Assembly: GCA_019321725.1 (NCBI GenBank)
Contig: CM033107.1
Location: 20,451,445 to 20,515,444 of the forward strand
Source of the DNA: Paulownia fortunei
Taxonomy: Eukaryota > Streptophyta > Magnoliopsida > Lamiales > Paulowniaceae
Direction of reading: 5' to 3'
DNA: 64,000 nt
Positions 24,180-37,800 of this stretch are shown here, one piece after another. The notes beneath the pieces are model-generated. The model did no database searches. It was not told where the DNA came from and was given only the letters and a program-made list of their open reading frames with translations. The first letter of the stretch is position 1; every line of letters starts with the position of its first letter. A program made the position numbers and the translations under genes.

Positions 24180-25400
24180 TGTAGTTTGTACAGTTACGAT
24201 TAAGTGGTTAAGTTTGCCAGTTTGACCTCTAATTTAAAAAAAAAAAAATTCAAAAAAGTGAGATAATTAATTTAAACAAATAGTTTTGAAAAATATATTC
24301 GAATGAACGATAAAAATATAATAATTGCAGTTAATTTCACATTTTTTTATAAAATATATTTGAATGTAAATATATTTTTGGAGAGAAACCTGCAGATGAG
24401 GAATAAAAGGCCAAATGTCAAATTAATCCAGTAACTAAGGGGGTGTGTCAAAAATATTCATATTCAAATTTAAAAAATTAATTTAATTGTGTAATTAATG
24501 AAAATACTCGAATTTAGTCCAAATTTGACAAAAATATTTAATATTAATTTTATTTAACCCTTTCTACTATTATTTTAATATCAAATACCCCTCTATATAA
24601 TAAAAATGGTCAAATATCCCCCTATTCTTTAAAAATTGAATTGAATGGACAAAAATATTATTGTAATTTTATAATAAAATAAATTTACTTTACCCTCTAT
24701 TCTATTTTATATATCATTTTTTAAATAAACACATTAATTATATTTTATATTAATAAATTATAATAAATATGATTCTAACAAAATAAAATAAATATGTTTA
24801 ACAAAAGAAATAATAATTTTTATATTTTATTTAAAATATGGTATCAATTTGTTTGAAATTTTGTTAAACATAAAAATGAATGTTGATTTTGTCAAATATA
24901 TTTAAATAAAAAATATCTTAAAATAAAAGATTGATACATTACTCAATTATATTTTCATATTTAAGAAAATTTGGGTCAAACTATATTTGATTATAAAGAG
25001 TTTTTTTTTTCAAAAAAATCTTTTTGTGTATTTTTTTTAATATAAATAACATATTTATTTTAATTGAATGGACAAAAATATTAAGAATGCTTTTATATAT
25101 ATATATATCTTTGCTTTATATATATATAATTAATATATAAATTTGGGGGGAGTGGAGAAGTAGGGAGTGGAATGTAGTTAAGAATGATTGATATTCAATA
25201 CAAATACAAATGAGAAAATTAAAATATTTATACATATATTTTAGATAAATATATATAAATATAATTATATATACATATATTTAGATAAATATTTTTTATT
25301 ATAATAATAAATAATATAAAGTTATATTGTTTATTTTTTTTTACTTAAGCTATAATATGTATGTAAATATTTTAATAAAGATAATAACAATACTATTTTT
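24180..25400. other. AT-rich intergenic between F-box gene and MULE
   Basis: Very AT-rich. It contains 'gaatggacaaaaatatta' twice in direct orientation (about 24653 and 25067) with A/T runs between, and a short purine-rich block (ggggggagtggagaagtaggg, 25145-25165). No coding region is seen. Part of it may belong to the 3' end of the MULE to the right. Confidence 0.4.
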
Positions 25401-25533
25401 ACTTCATAATCACATAATTAATTTTTTTGAATAATAATTACAGAATTTAAAAATTTTGAAAAATACAAAAATAAAAAAAATACTAAAAATGACCACCAGT
25501 GCCACACGTATGTCGGTGACGTTGTCGTCTACC

Positions 25534-28113
25534 TTAACGTCCATCCTGAATAGCAGCAGTATCATGTGATTGATTTGGGGTCGGATCATCAACATATGTA
25601 TTGTAGTTTAAATTGAAGCTTGATCGACCTGACGAAGTTGTGGAGCTCAACTCTCCATGATCATGATAATCGCTGTCTAGATATGGAAATGCAACAAGCG
25701 AGACAATAAAATCTTCACGTCCAAAATCGTATCCTAGATGCTGCTGAACAAACGGTGTCTGCGCCATGTCTAAATTTGAACCGAGTAGTGTAGAGAATGA
25801 TATCGTAGATGGTGGAATACCCAAATACGGAGTGAATGGGTCATCCGATTGTACATGTTGAGGCACATAATAGTTGGCGGTGTTATCCAAACTGTGTGAT
25901 ACACAATATGTCGAGGTGGATGGACCTGCCTCATCTGCTACACTAGGTATAAGTGGATGAGGAATATCGTAAGATGTAGAAGCATGGTTAGTAAATGCAC
26001 CCCGTATCGAGGTAGAGGAACCCGCATCATCTACTGCTCTAGTACGCCTCTTCATCCTCCTGGTTGTGTCTTGTGGTGGTTGCATTGGTGTATTTACAGC
26101 ATCTTGTTGTCTACGAAGTAGACGTTTGAGATAATCAGTGACATGTATAGCTTCACTCTTCAACTGCATAAGTGAAGTTATATTTTGCTCGTTTGCGATA
26201 TCAGTACTGAGTCTAATCCTCTCGACCGCCATACTTTAAAATACGTGTAAAAAAGGAATAATATTAAATAATATCATAAATATGATGCATGCACATTATA
26301 ATTTTTTTTATTAATGAATGTCTTATTATAGCTTCCAAATCTGATATGTGTGAAGGTTGGTACTCCTCCTCCATAGGCAAATGGGATGGTGACATTAAAC
26401 GATGTGTAATACCATCGTACCAATCCATATAGCGAGGCTCAGTACTATCAGACCCAATAATGGGAGGGTTGACGATAATAAACTGATGTCTATTTGCCCA
26501 CTACGACACATATTCCTGGTGATATCGAGCTCAATCCTCTCCACTGTGTCCTCTGCGATCTACATCGTGTAAAGTCTGCTCATACGCTGGTATATCTGGT
26601 GGAATGTACTGACGCATGACCCGCTCTGGGTGATGGAGCTCCATGATAGTGTAGTTGATCAATGGACAACAAGATATCCACAGTGGCGTATTACACTTTG
26701 GACCCAACACCATAATATCCGGTGAACCCATATCATATGGCTCCTATATAAACTACAATTATAAAATACATAAATTTGAATTATTTGTACATATATGAAA
26801 AGAAAAATCAAATCAAATTTAAACAAGTGCCTTAAATTCTACACATCTCTCTATCAGTCATCCTGTCTAGTATATCCCTAATAATCCTGACCGAATGATT
26901 CGTTGTACGTGTGAAGCTGTAATACTGCATCCATTTATATGTATATAAAAACAATCATGAAATAATAATCACAAAATAATAGTGGAAGTAGAAGCTCATT
27001 ATCATTAGTGTTAATAAATGGACTTATACCTTGCACTATATAGAGGAAATGGAAGCTCATGATCATTAGCGCCGATAAGTAGGCCCATATTTACTCGCGA
27101 ATGTAATCGTCTTGGCACCAATGTGGTAATGTGAGACCATGCCCATATCTGCAAAAATATATATTAATCAAATGAAAGTGGCAAACATACTGATATGGCA
27201 TAAAAAAGTAACAACACTTATATAAAGTTTACTTGTAGAAGCACCATCGCACTACTAATAACATTATTATCTTTATCCGATGCAGTGCACAACTCACGAT
27301 ACATGAAAGACAGTACTACACTGCCCCAACTGAAATAAACAACATCCTTAATCTGCTCCATACTCTGTAGATATAGTAATGACACTTTATTGCCTGATGA
27401 ATCAGGACACATAATGCTAACGAGTAGAATCAATGCACATCCGCGTGTATATCGCTCCAACTCATCGTGGGGAGTGTCATCTGTCATTGGGTTAGCCTGA
27501 AGATAACCCCTCAAGGCACTCAAAAATATACGCCCACCCCTAAATTGCTGTGAAGTGGGTCGAAATCCTAAGTAATGGTGGCAATAATCCTGTCACTGCT
27601 CGATAGATATTCTTGAATCAACTCCAATAACAGACTGACCATCTACTGGTAAGCCCCAAATAATTGCAACATCCTGTAGTGTGACTGTCACCTCACCCAT
27701 GCGAAAATGAAATGTGTGAGTCTCAGGTCGCTATCTCTTGATTAGAGCAGTAATCAAATGAAGGTTCATATCAAAATGTCCACATCGGTAGATGTCATAG
27801 AATCCCATATCATACAAAAGATAAACTACAAAAGGATGCAATACACCCTCTCCACCATGAAGACTCCAAAATGGTGCGCCTGCGTGCTTAACTATAAGTA
27901 TCCTATCAACCGCACTAACAAATACACTCTCTGAATAGTGAGTAGCCTGTCGGGATAAAACTGTCGTATCCCGAGGACCATATCAGAAACAATATCCATC
28001 ATGTTTATAAATGAATAACAATATGTGTGAAGGATAATTTTTTTAACAACATCACATAAATGTTTACATATAATATGAAATTTAACCATATGGTTCACAA
28101 CAATTAAACACAA
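25534..28113 (-). pseudogene. Plant mobile domain (MAIN/PP7-long-form-like) relic
   Basis: Order on the minus strand: N-terminal IRQFYPDRLLTIQRVY (about 27980); [24 protein letters not shown] (about 27710-27640); a block at 27523-27218 with LERYTRGCALILL and QIKDVVYFSWGSVVLSFMYRELC; an exon-like piece with AWSHITTLVPRRLH; one with YSFTRTTNHSVRIIRDIL; then PLINYTIMELHHPERVMRQY at about 26670-26611. These are the hallmarks of the PMD family, including the near-invariant HxPERVMRQ. A 232-codon open stretch (26232..25534) forms a Ser/Thr/Asp-rich, probably disordered tail. Intron-like gaps with GT donors separate some blocks, and in-frame stops occur (for example before RPET near 27730). It derives from the transposon-associated PMD branch; there is no sign it is expressed. 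Confidence 0.8.
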
Positions 28114-28247
28114 ATTTTAACATATAACATGAAATTGTACATACATTATTAACAACAGTTAAATATAACATCATTACAAAATTATTTTATACAAATAAGG
28201 AGTATTACTCCCGCACAAGAGCAAGTAATAATCTAACTATAATGACA

Positions 28248-30886
28248 TCATCTACGCTCGGAAGACGAAGCTGTTCCACATTCTGTTACATTAACCCTTT
28301 ACCTTGCCCGTGCTTGTTGTCTAGCACGTGTTTGAGGCCAATCCATCTCGTTAGGAATTCGAGTAGTAGTATTCCGTCCATGACGATTCTGAATCTACAA
28401 TGATGGATTGTGCCACAACTTAAAAGGGGATGTATCCCAATAAACTTCATCTGACAAAGGCTCAAATTTCCGTTTGTAAGTATCTATATAAGAATCAGTG
28501 CTATAGTACAATTTCATAAATATTGCTAGATTAACTCCAAAATGCCGGCAAGTATGCATTGCATGCGAGCAAGGTATTCCAAATTAACTCCAATTACGGC
28601 ATGAACACTCCATTGACCTCAGTTTCATGATGTGTGTAAAACTCCTGGATGATCCTGATCGGCGTGTTATGACAGACGCAGATTGATCTATGTAATCAAA
28701 CACGTGTACCATATGCTCTATAGAGAGGTTCTGCCAACTCTCATACCTTTGTAATATATTATTAGGCCATGGTTGGTTATTCTCCACCATTCGACGACCC
28801 TTGGATAGTCGATCAAAAAAATATTTAACATCATGATGGAATGTAATCTATATAATAGCAGTGACTGGGAGCCATCGTGCACCTTTCAACATTCCATTAA
28901 TGCATTCTGACATATTTGTTGTCAGAATGCCACATCGCCATCCTCCATCATAAGCTAGAGTCCACTGACATTTATCTATATTCTCTAAATATGTATGTAC
29001 ATCATCGTTAAGAGCCTTTATTTTTTCCGTTACCTTATCAAATTGTCTGATTGTCAATTGTGAACAAGCTGTATAACACAAATTCCTTAATGCAATACTC
29101 TTGAATCGCTTGTTGAAGTTAGATGACACATGCCTTAAACAAAAATGATGCACCCCGCGAGGTGGCGTGAAATCAGGTATGTATTGAACAGCTCCAAGTA
29201 GGCCACTATGTCGGTCAAAAATCAAACGGACACCTTCAACCCCGCAGACAACATACATAGACAACATATGCAAAAACCATCTTCAAGATGTAAATATTTT
29301 TTCATCAACAACTGCAAAAGCCAGAGGCAAAATTTGTTGATTTGCATCCATCCCCACAACAATCAACAACTTGTGTTTGTACTTTGTGTAAAGATGTGTT
29401 CCATCAACACTTATTACTTTACGATAATTTTGGAACCTATCGATACATGACTTGAATGCTCAGAATACATATTTTAATATTTTTTTTTCTACGAACTCGG
29501 TGTCGATGTGATGCCACTCCACAATTATGCCTGGATTCTATTTTTGTAGAGCTCCCAAATACTTAGACAATTTTCTAACTGAGCTCTTCCAAGTGCCATA
29601 AATATTTTTTCTTATTCATTTCAAACCGTGCCAGGCCTTATGATATGAAATTTTATACTGATACTTCTCTTTCATATTTTGTTGGACATACTTAATCTCA
29701 TAGGCCGATCACACTGAACTATGCCAGTAAGCAACATTGCGATCATGTTTTTATATAAGTTGTGATGATCTACAAATACGGAATTCATAAGACGGGTATG
29801 AGGGTCTCCCCACTTGGTGATTTTCTATAAACCAAGCTTTGCTTTCAATGATGCTCGAAGCCCCCAATTACACCACGTGGTCGATGTACTATGGCTGCAT
29901 TCTACTTTTTATAATTTTGGTGTACTCTCAACTGCCCGATACTCACGTCTGACAACTCGTACAGAGTAATCTTTAATTGAAACTTACAGATTTTTTTTGT
30001 CTTTGAATACTATACTCTTTTTAAGTTCTCCAATAGTAGAGTCATAAAACTTTTCTCTATTTAAAATATCAATAGAATCCACAACTATTTTTGGGCAACA
30101 TGTGGTGAAGAATGGTATAGTACGATTAAAGTCATATTTATTTGTTATTGAGGGCATTGAGGTATAAACTAACACTTGACATTGGGACAAGTTGCCCTCA
30201 TCATGTTGCTCATACATCTCTTCCAAATTATCAATTTCGACCCCATCACCACCACCACCATCATCATAATCACCACCATCTTTATCAGCAATTTCATCGG
30301 GTTTGAAATTAATATGTTCTTCAACACCAAAACTATCAACAAGTGGCTTGAATAATTCATCAGTGTATGCATTATACAACTCTGTATTTATACCTTCAAA
30401 ATGCTCTTGACTAGAGATTGAAACACCTGCATTAAACTCATTGATGTCAATCCTTGTCATGCCTTGCGTTACTATAGTCATTTCAAATACACTATCATCT
30501 CTTAAAAATGATATATACTGATAATACTCATTGCTTGTCGGTATCTCAGGCACAGTATTATGAACATTTTGTTCTACCTCAACATAAAATTTTACAAATT
30601 GATTTTCTTTTCTCGGATCTAAGAAAAATTTCAATCTTTCGTCATCAATTATTGATATTAGTTGTGACATATTACCGCAACAATACTTACCAAATAATTT
30701 CAATAAGAACTGTTTATCATCAACGCCTGTAATCTGATACACTTTCAATAATAATTCAGAAAATCTTGTCCTACGAGACATTCTCCTATCTCCAATTGTA
30801 GGGCGATCATATGTCAGTGAATTAACATCTTGTATAATTTGATCACCAAAATATATCAGAACATCGATGCTATTTCTATTTGCCAT
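28248..30886 (-). pseudogene. MULE (MuDR-type) transposase relic
   Basis: The N-terminal part (30886..29984, 300 codons open) contains an acidic stretch and resembles MULE N-terminal domains. The catalytic region, with internal stops, reads SVDGTHLYTKYKHKLLIVVG near 29420-29360 and continues DANQQILPLAFAVVD; it carries the first Asp of the DDE triad. It continues through FDRHSGLLGAV (about 29215; SD is expected where FD is seen) and the CLRH block, then TTNMSECINGMLKGAR (about 28925-28880). A C-terminal SWIM zinc finger, C-S-C...P-C-S-H-A (28610-28550), has an in-frame TAA between its halves. The last block ends at TGA 28250..28248. The full family length is about 750-900 residues; stops and frameshifts make this non-functional. 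Confidence 0.85.
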
Positions 30887-31429
30887 AACTACATCAAAAT
30901 AAGTATTAATATTTTAATTTTAAATAATAATTTCAAAGACATAATATTTAATTAAGATTATGATAGTTATGAGAAAGATTTCCTAAATAGTTCAATAATT
31001 TTTAACTCACATTTTCAAGTTAAATAACAAATATAAAATATAATATACAAAAAAAAATGCAAATATTAGCTTTTCCACATATAAAATATGCTATTAAAAA
31101 TGTAATTGCATGTCATTATAAAAAATAATATTACTAACATTTCAATACAACAAAATTTATTTTTTCAATATAATAATACATCTACTTCACAATTATTACA
31201 ATAAAATATATACATTATAATTAAAATATGATACCTGTAAGTTACACTCAAAATATGATCCGCGTCGTATTTTAATCTCTTGCGTACTAACCTGAACAAA
31301 AATATATAAATATTAATTAGTCAATTTTTTTTAATTAAAAATTTTTAAAAAATAATAACAATATTACTTACCGAAAGAAGAGAAAATGAATGTCAAGAAG
31401 GTAGGAGATGAGATAATCAAAAAAATGGA

Positions 31430-31590
31430 AGAGAAAATGGCGAAAAAAAGTTGAGAGAGAGAGAAATGGGGGAAATGGGGAGGGAGGAGTGGGGAGAGGA
31501 ATGGGGGAAGTGGGAGGGGATCTGCAGGAGGGGAACTGGGGAGAGTAGAGGGGAGAGTAAGAGGGAAGGGGAAAAAGGGAAAATCGAGAG
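31430..31590 (+). repeat. Purine-rich (GGGGA/GGGAG) tract at MULE 5' end
   Basis: Plus strand is almost all purine, with repeated ggggag and gggaag units. On the minus strand it is C/T-rich, and the frame at 31616..31368 (Ser/Pro/Leu-rich) is just this composition. It lies between the transposase start and the presumed MULE end, so it is probably the leader region. Confidence 0.6.
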
Positions 31591-31700
31591 TAACCTAGAG
31601 TTGCACTTTCTGTCACAATAAAGTGAAAATGTGTGTGAGGATTGCGTTTTTATCTGAAAGTGCGACCTTTATATACGTTTTCACGCATTTCCTTAACAAT

Positions 31701-33509
31701 TCACATAATCACGATAAATGGTTAATTATTTTTAAAATTTATTATTTTTAGTTAAATTAGTTGGGATCCGTGTATGATAGAAAAAATAGCACTTTAGCAC
31801 CCCATCCTTCAACCTATTTTATACAAAAAAGAAAAAAAAAAAAACCATTGAAATCCTTACACGTGATCATCACACAATTTCGAAGGTTACATCCCTTTTC
31901 ACCTTGTTCTTACACAATTGGAACGTGCCTATGTTCTTCTATATTTTGATGTCTAATTGCATATTATTACCATAATCAAGAAGAATGTTTTTCAAAAGTA
32001 ACTTTTGTATCATTGTAGAAGAGTGTATCATTGTAGAAGAGCAACGGTGAAGTAAACATTTTATTGTTAAAAAACCCAAGTAAAGTTACAATCAAATGCC
32101 AAATTTCAAAGCTTTTTTTTTTTTTAATTTTTTATTTGTATAGTCACTGATTTGCCGGAAAATTTCTTAGTTCAAAAAACTTTAATAGTTAATTTGTCTC
32201 CCCCGAACAAAAATTCAATATATGCTATACTTTGTTTGGACCAACATTTAGTCTGTGATGGACCATTCCAAATCATTATATTCCACATAATTATTTATTA
32301 TGAATATCATAGAATATTTTTTTGAGTCTTATTTTATAAAACATTTGGAGCCAGTAAGAATGCACGTGCATTTTTTACATATTTGGAATACATTGATAGT
32401 ATTGAATAGATTACCCAAAATCTTCATTTCTACTCCCCGTTAACTAGATAGACAGATTACCAAAATCCTTTCATTTGTTTCTCTTTGATGGAAGTCCAAC
32501 TTCATATTCTCGACTTGTAGGGAACAATTCGAACTGATGCAATCTTTTAGAATTCATTTCGCCTTACAGCCTTGCTTCCCATTGTAATTGTAGCACGTGT
32601 TTGGCCCAACCCATAAATCATCTCATGAACCTAATAAGGAAACTTAACCCCACATGTAATTGCTGGGAGTTTGGGGGATGAAATCTCTGATCAAAAATAA
32701 AACAAAATTCATTTTGTATCATATACGAGGATCTCATTGGTTCAAGTCATAGATGCAATTTAACTCCATTATTGGTTTTGTTTTTCCTCGACCAACAAGA
32801 AAAAATATTTGGCCGAAGTCAAAAAGAGGTTGACCTACTTCATTGTGTAGTTTGGAGATTACCTACATGGATAAATCTTGTAGTTTGCCTCGTATAAATT
32901 CTAAGTCATTTTTCTTTTAGGTTGGGAATATGATGTATAGTAGTTAATTAAATGAATTGACCAATTATGGTTTAATTTTTGTGCCAATACAGCTACCTGG
33001 GGTTTTTTTATTGGAAAAAAAAGGAAAAATTGATTTTAAAGATACATTATGTGTTGGTCATAAGTGAAGTACGTTTAAAAAATATAAAAAACATCATGCA
33101 TCGGTCACACGTAAAAGGTGGTTTGGGGGAACAAATAAAAAATTAATTGATATTTTTTTGGGGATAAGGGGTAAAATACTACTTTTTTTCTTTTCAAGTC
33201 ACGTGACACATTGTCTGAGTGGATTTGGTCGAAAATAAAACATATAATAAAAAAATGAGGGGGTGGGGGGTGGGTGGGCTGTGTGCTTTTTCCCAATTCT
33301 TGGGAGGGAAATTTTAAAAACGTTTTTTTTAGGGGATAGGGGTTTGAAGTGTTATTTTGCCCTTTTACTAATTAAATGTAATAAGCTTTGAGAATGCAAA
33401 AAGACCAACAAAAAAAGAAGAAGATATAAATGGTTTATTGGAAACAAAAATATCATGTAATCACAATTTATTGTACTTGTACACCATCAACAAGAAAACA
33501 TCTACTCCT
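31701..33509. other. Intergenic, no gene seen
   Basis: About 1.8 kb of AT-rich DNA between the MULE and the O-methyltransferase gene. A G-rich plus-strand patch (33257-33280, ggggtggggggtgggtggg) is present. The short frames at 31761 and 33105 have no recognisable domain. The part near 33420-33509 is the probable 3'UTR of the methyltransferase gene. Confidence 0.5.
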
Positions 33510-34967
<1,458 letters not shown>

Positions 34968-35700
34968 CACTCTTTACAAACACCAACTGGGGAACAAAAT
35001 AAATCCTTAAAGACATAATGAAGGTAACCTCAGTATTTGCGCCGCAAGATGTCCCAGTCCAAGAAAAAATAATTGTACATCGACAGTAGAAAGAAAAGCT
35101 GGAAAATTCTATAAGGCGAAAACAGCGCACAAATAAGCAGGAAAACTTCTATAGGGGCGCAGAAAACAAATAATCGGAGTGTTTTTAAAAATATAGAGGT
35201 ATAAGTGATCAACTGAGATTATAGGGGTAAAATTAACCCTTCATATTTATTTAGAAAAGAAGAATGCAGTAATTATTCTTATGAAGCACACAAATTAGCT
35301 ACAGAATCAGCTGAATTCCAGTAACAAAATTGAGACCTCAATTTCAAGCAACCAAAACGCAATCTCAGGTTCCGTAATTTTATCTAACCCAAAGGATAGA
35401 TCATTCACTAAAAAGACACTGCAATCAAAAATCAATTCAAAATACTAAAACCCTTTTGGGAACAAGACACCTTATGTATATCTAGGCACGCAAAACATCT
35501 GAAAACAATGCAGAATCAGATGGGCCTGAAAAACAACGCAGAACCAAGAACGATGAACCAAGGTTGAAAATTGATAAATTTCATCTGTACAACAAACCAA
35601 AAAGTGCAGACAGATGCACGGAGAGAGTGAGAAGTACCTGGTGTCTTGGGCGTGAAAAAATAAGGTAGGAAGCTCCAAGTCTCGAAACTGTCGCGAAGCT
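34968..35700 (-). promoter_or_regulatory. 5'UTR intron and leader of the methyltransferase gene
   Basis: On the minus strand a donor (ACACCAG|GTACTTC) near 35638 suggests a leader intron reaching close to the ATG at 34967. The short frames at 34870-35130, 35030-35212 and 35472-35678 overlap this region and have no family match. Transcription probably starts near 35690-35730, where a TATAAA-like 'tttataa' occurs at about 35720. Confidence 0.45.
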
Positions 35701-35729
35701 TTGAGGGCTTGCTTGCTGCCTTTATAATG

Positions 35730-37067
35730 GAGTTTTTCTCACTCCATCCTCTCCAGAACGAATACCCCCATAAAAGTTCTGTAAATTATTATACTATTAA
35801 TTTCAGAAATAATCATTAATTACTAGTAATATTATATAATTATTTTAATTAAAATGATGTTTGGAAAAAAATTATTGAAATTATAAATATAGGATTGAAG
35901 AAGTATCATACAGAGCAGTCTACTTTGTTATAATAACATATTCGACCTATTTGAAAGTTGGATGATGTAATCAACAGCATGGTAAGTAAGATTGAAAAAG
36001 TGGGATGAGTCATCCCTTGTTGAAGGCCTGAAGCATGAAAAACTTGCATGCCAAATTATAATTTCACCATCCTCATCATTTATTATCATTCTTTCTTGGG
36101 TTCAATGGTGTAGAAAGTAGGATTGGAATTTGATTTGAAGTCAACGAAGAACCAAATTAAATTTTTTTAAATAGATTTCCTCCTTATTTGTTAATATATA
36201 AATTTGGACGTTTGTCTTTTAATATATAATATTTTTTTATAATTTTTTATAAAATTAGTATATTACTATACTAATTTTATCGGATAAAAAAAAAACTCAA
36301 TTATATACTTGTTATAATAAAATAAGAATACTAAATACCAGAATATTTTAGTAAGAGGGAGAACAAAAAAATCAATTAAATATGAATTAATTTGGTGTAA
36401 AAAATAAAATAAGGGGATCTATTTATTGATTTGTAGGTGTTTCATTATAATTGGTAATGTTTTTTGATTAGAATCAGTTTGTATCATTGGATCGTATCCC
36501 TTAAACTATATTTACAATATAATAATTCACATTAAATATCTTTATAAAAGTTCATAACCCTTACCCTACACCTCTTACATATGAATAATTGTGTCTATTT
36601 ATCGTGTTCCTATCAATATTAGTAAACAATCATAACTTTTCATACGAACCATTATGACATGCTATATTTATTAGACACCTTTTTAAGATTAATTTTTTTT
36701 ATTAAATTGAAGATAAATTTTCAAGTTTGGAATATTTTCATTAAATTGCTAACTTTTCTAATTCTTCCTGTTTATTCCAACATCTTGAATTCAAGATGAG
36801 CTGAGATCTTGCAAACCTATGAAAACCTGTAGCCCTTGGTACATTTTTTCTTTGTTTCTTTTTGTGAAAACCTTAATCCCCCACACATTACGTTTTGAGA
36901 ACTGCAATTAGGAGTGCCTTTCTATTCAATTTATTGAAGAAATAAGAAATTTGAATCAGAACAATTGTCCCACCTTCTTTTTTTAATTTTATTTTTTTTG
37001 GACTTCGAAAGAATATTAGAATTTTTTACTCTAAAATTATTAGAACAAAAGCATCTAAACACTCAAA
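35730..37067. other. AT-rich intergenic region
   Basis: Promoter side of the methyltransferase gene, then A/T-rich DNA up to the MITE. No gene or recognisable repeat partner seen. Confidence 0.5.
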
Positions 37068-37800
37068 AAGGCCTAGATAAGAGAATAGATAAATAAAGAG
37101 AATAGATAAATAAAGGGAAAGCCTTACGCTTTTGGTGTGAAGAATGAGGAGCTCTCCTTTTGTAACAACAAATTTTAATGGTTAAATCAATTTTGATCAC
37201 TTTTCAATTTTCAAAATTGATATTTGTGTAATATTGTGGCCCCATTATGCAATTGTTAGAAAATGGGTCATTTTTTTAAATGGTAACTTAGAGAGTTCAA
37301 TTGTAAATATGTTAACCATTTGCTCAAACATGAACAATTGGAATTGGATCAATGAAGGAAATAAGCTTAAGTCAATTGACTTAATTATTCCAATATGGAT
37401 AGTTACATGTATTTAAATGTGTGTGATTGTTTAGTATTTAAAATTTAAAGCAAAATAAGTTTGGCTTGTTGGCAACACATGTTGTAATAATGTAATAGCT
37501 CGATTTTAAAATCATGTAATAGTTAGAAATATTCATACTGAATATGTAATAACAAAAAAACGTGAATATTAAATATATAACAACAACAAAAAAAAAACAT
37601 ATATATTACATGTATAACAACTAGAAACGTAATTAAATGAGTAACAATAAAAAAATATTTGAAAAGTGTTTACATTCATACTGAATGGAAAATTTCCTAT
37701 CTTGCCCTACATGCCATTAGAAAAGGAGAGCTCTTCCTCTTTATTCTTAACACCAAAAGCTTAGAGCTTTCTCTTTATTCGTATATCTTTATTTAGGCTT
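37068..37800. mobile_element. MITE with ~85-95 bp terminal inverted repeats
   Basis: The left terminal region (37068-37165) and right terminal region (about 37717-37800) are inverted copies. 'gcttttggtgtgaagaat' pairs with the complement of 'attcttaacaccaaaagc', 'gagctctcctttt' with 'aaaaggagagctc', and the outermost 'ggcctagataa' with 'ttatttaggc'. The left arm has an internal duplication of 'gaatagataaataaag'. The ~550 bp inside is AT-rich and the frame at 37234-37416 is not coding. There is no clear target duplication. Long TIRs suggest a MULE- or hAT-derived MITE. Confidence 0.75.

Larger units (their letters stand above)
25400..31700 (-). mobile_element. Degenerate MULE carrying a plant mobile domain gene
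   Basis: On the minus strand a Mutator-type transposase relic (30886..28248) is followed within about 150 bp by a plant mobile domain relic (about 28113..25534), both in the same direction. PMD genes are known to occur inside some MULE and Gypsy elements as well as in host genes such as MAIN and MAIL1. A purine-rich GGGGA block lies at each side (25145-25180 and 31440-31580). I could not define terminal inverted repeats or a 9-bp target duplication, so the outer limits are approximate. The element cannot move by itself because the transposase is broken. Confidence 0.75.

Noticed and set aside
30169..30372. Met/Val-rich 67-codon minus frame
   Set aside because: Shifted frame of the acidic, Gly-rich segment of the MULE N-terminal region.
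31368..31616. 82-codon Ser/Pro/Leu-rich frame
   Set aside because: Product of a C/T-rich low-complexity tract on the minus strand.
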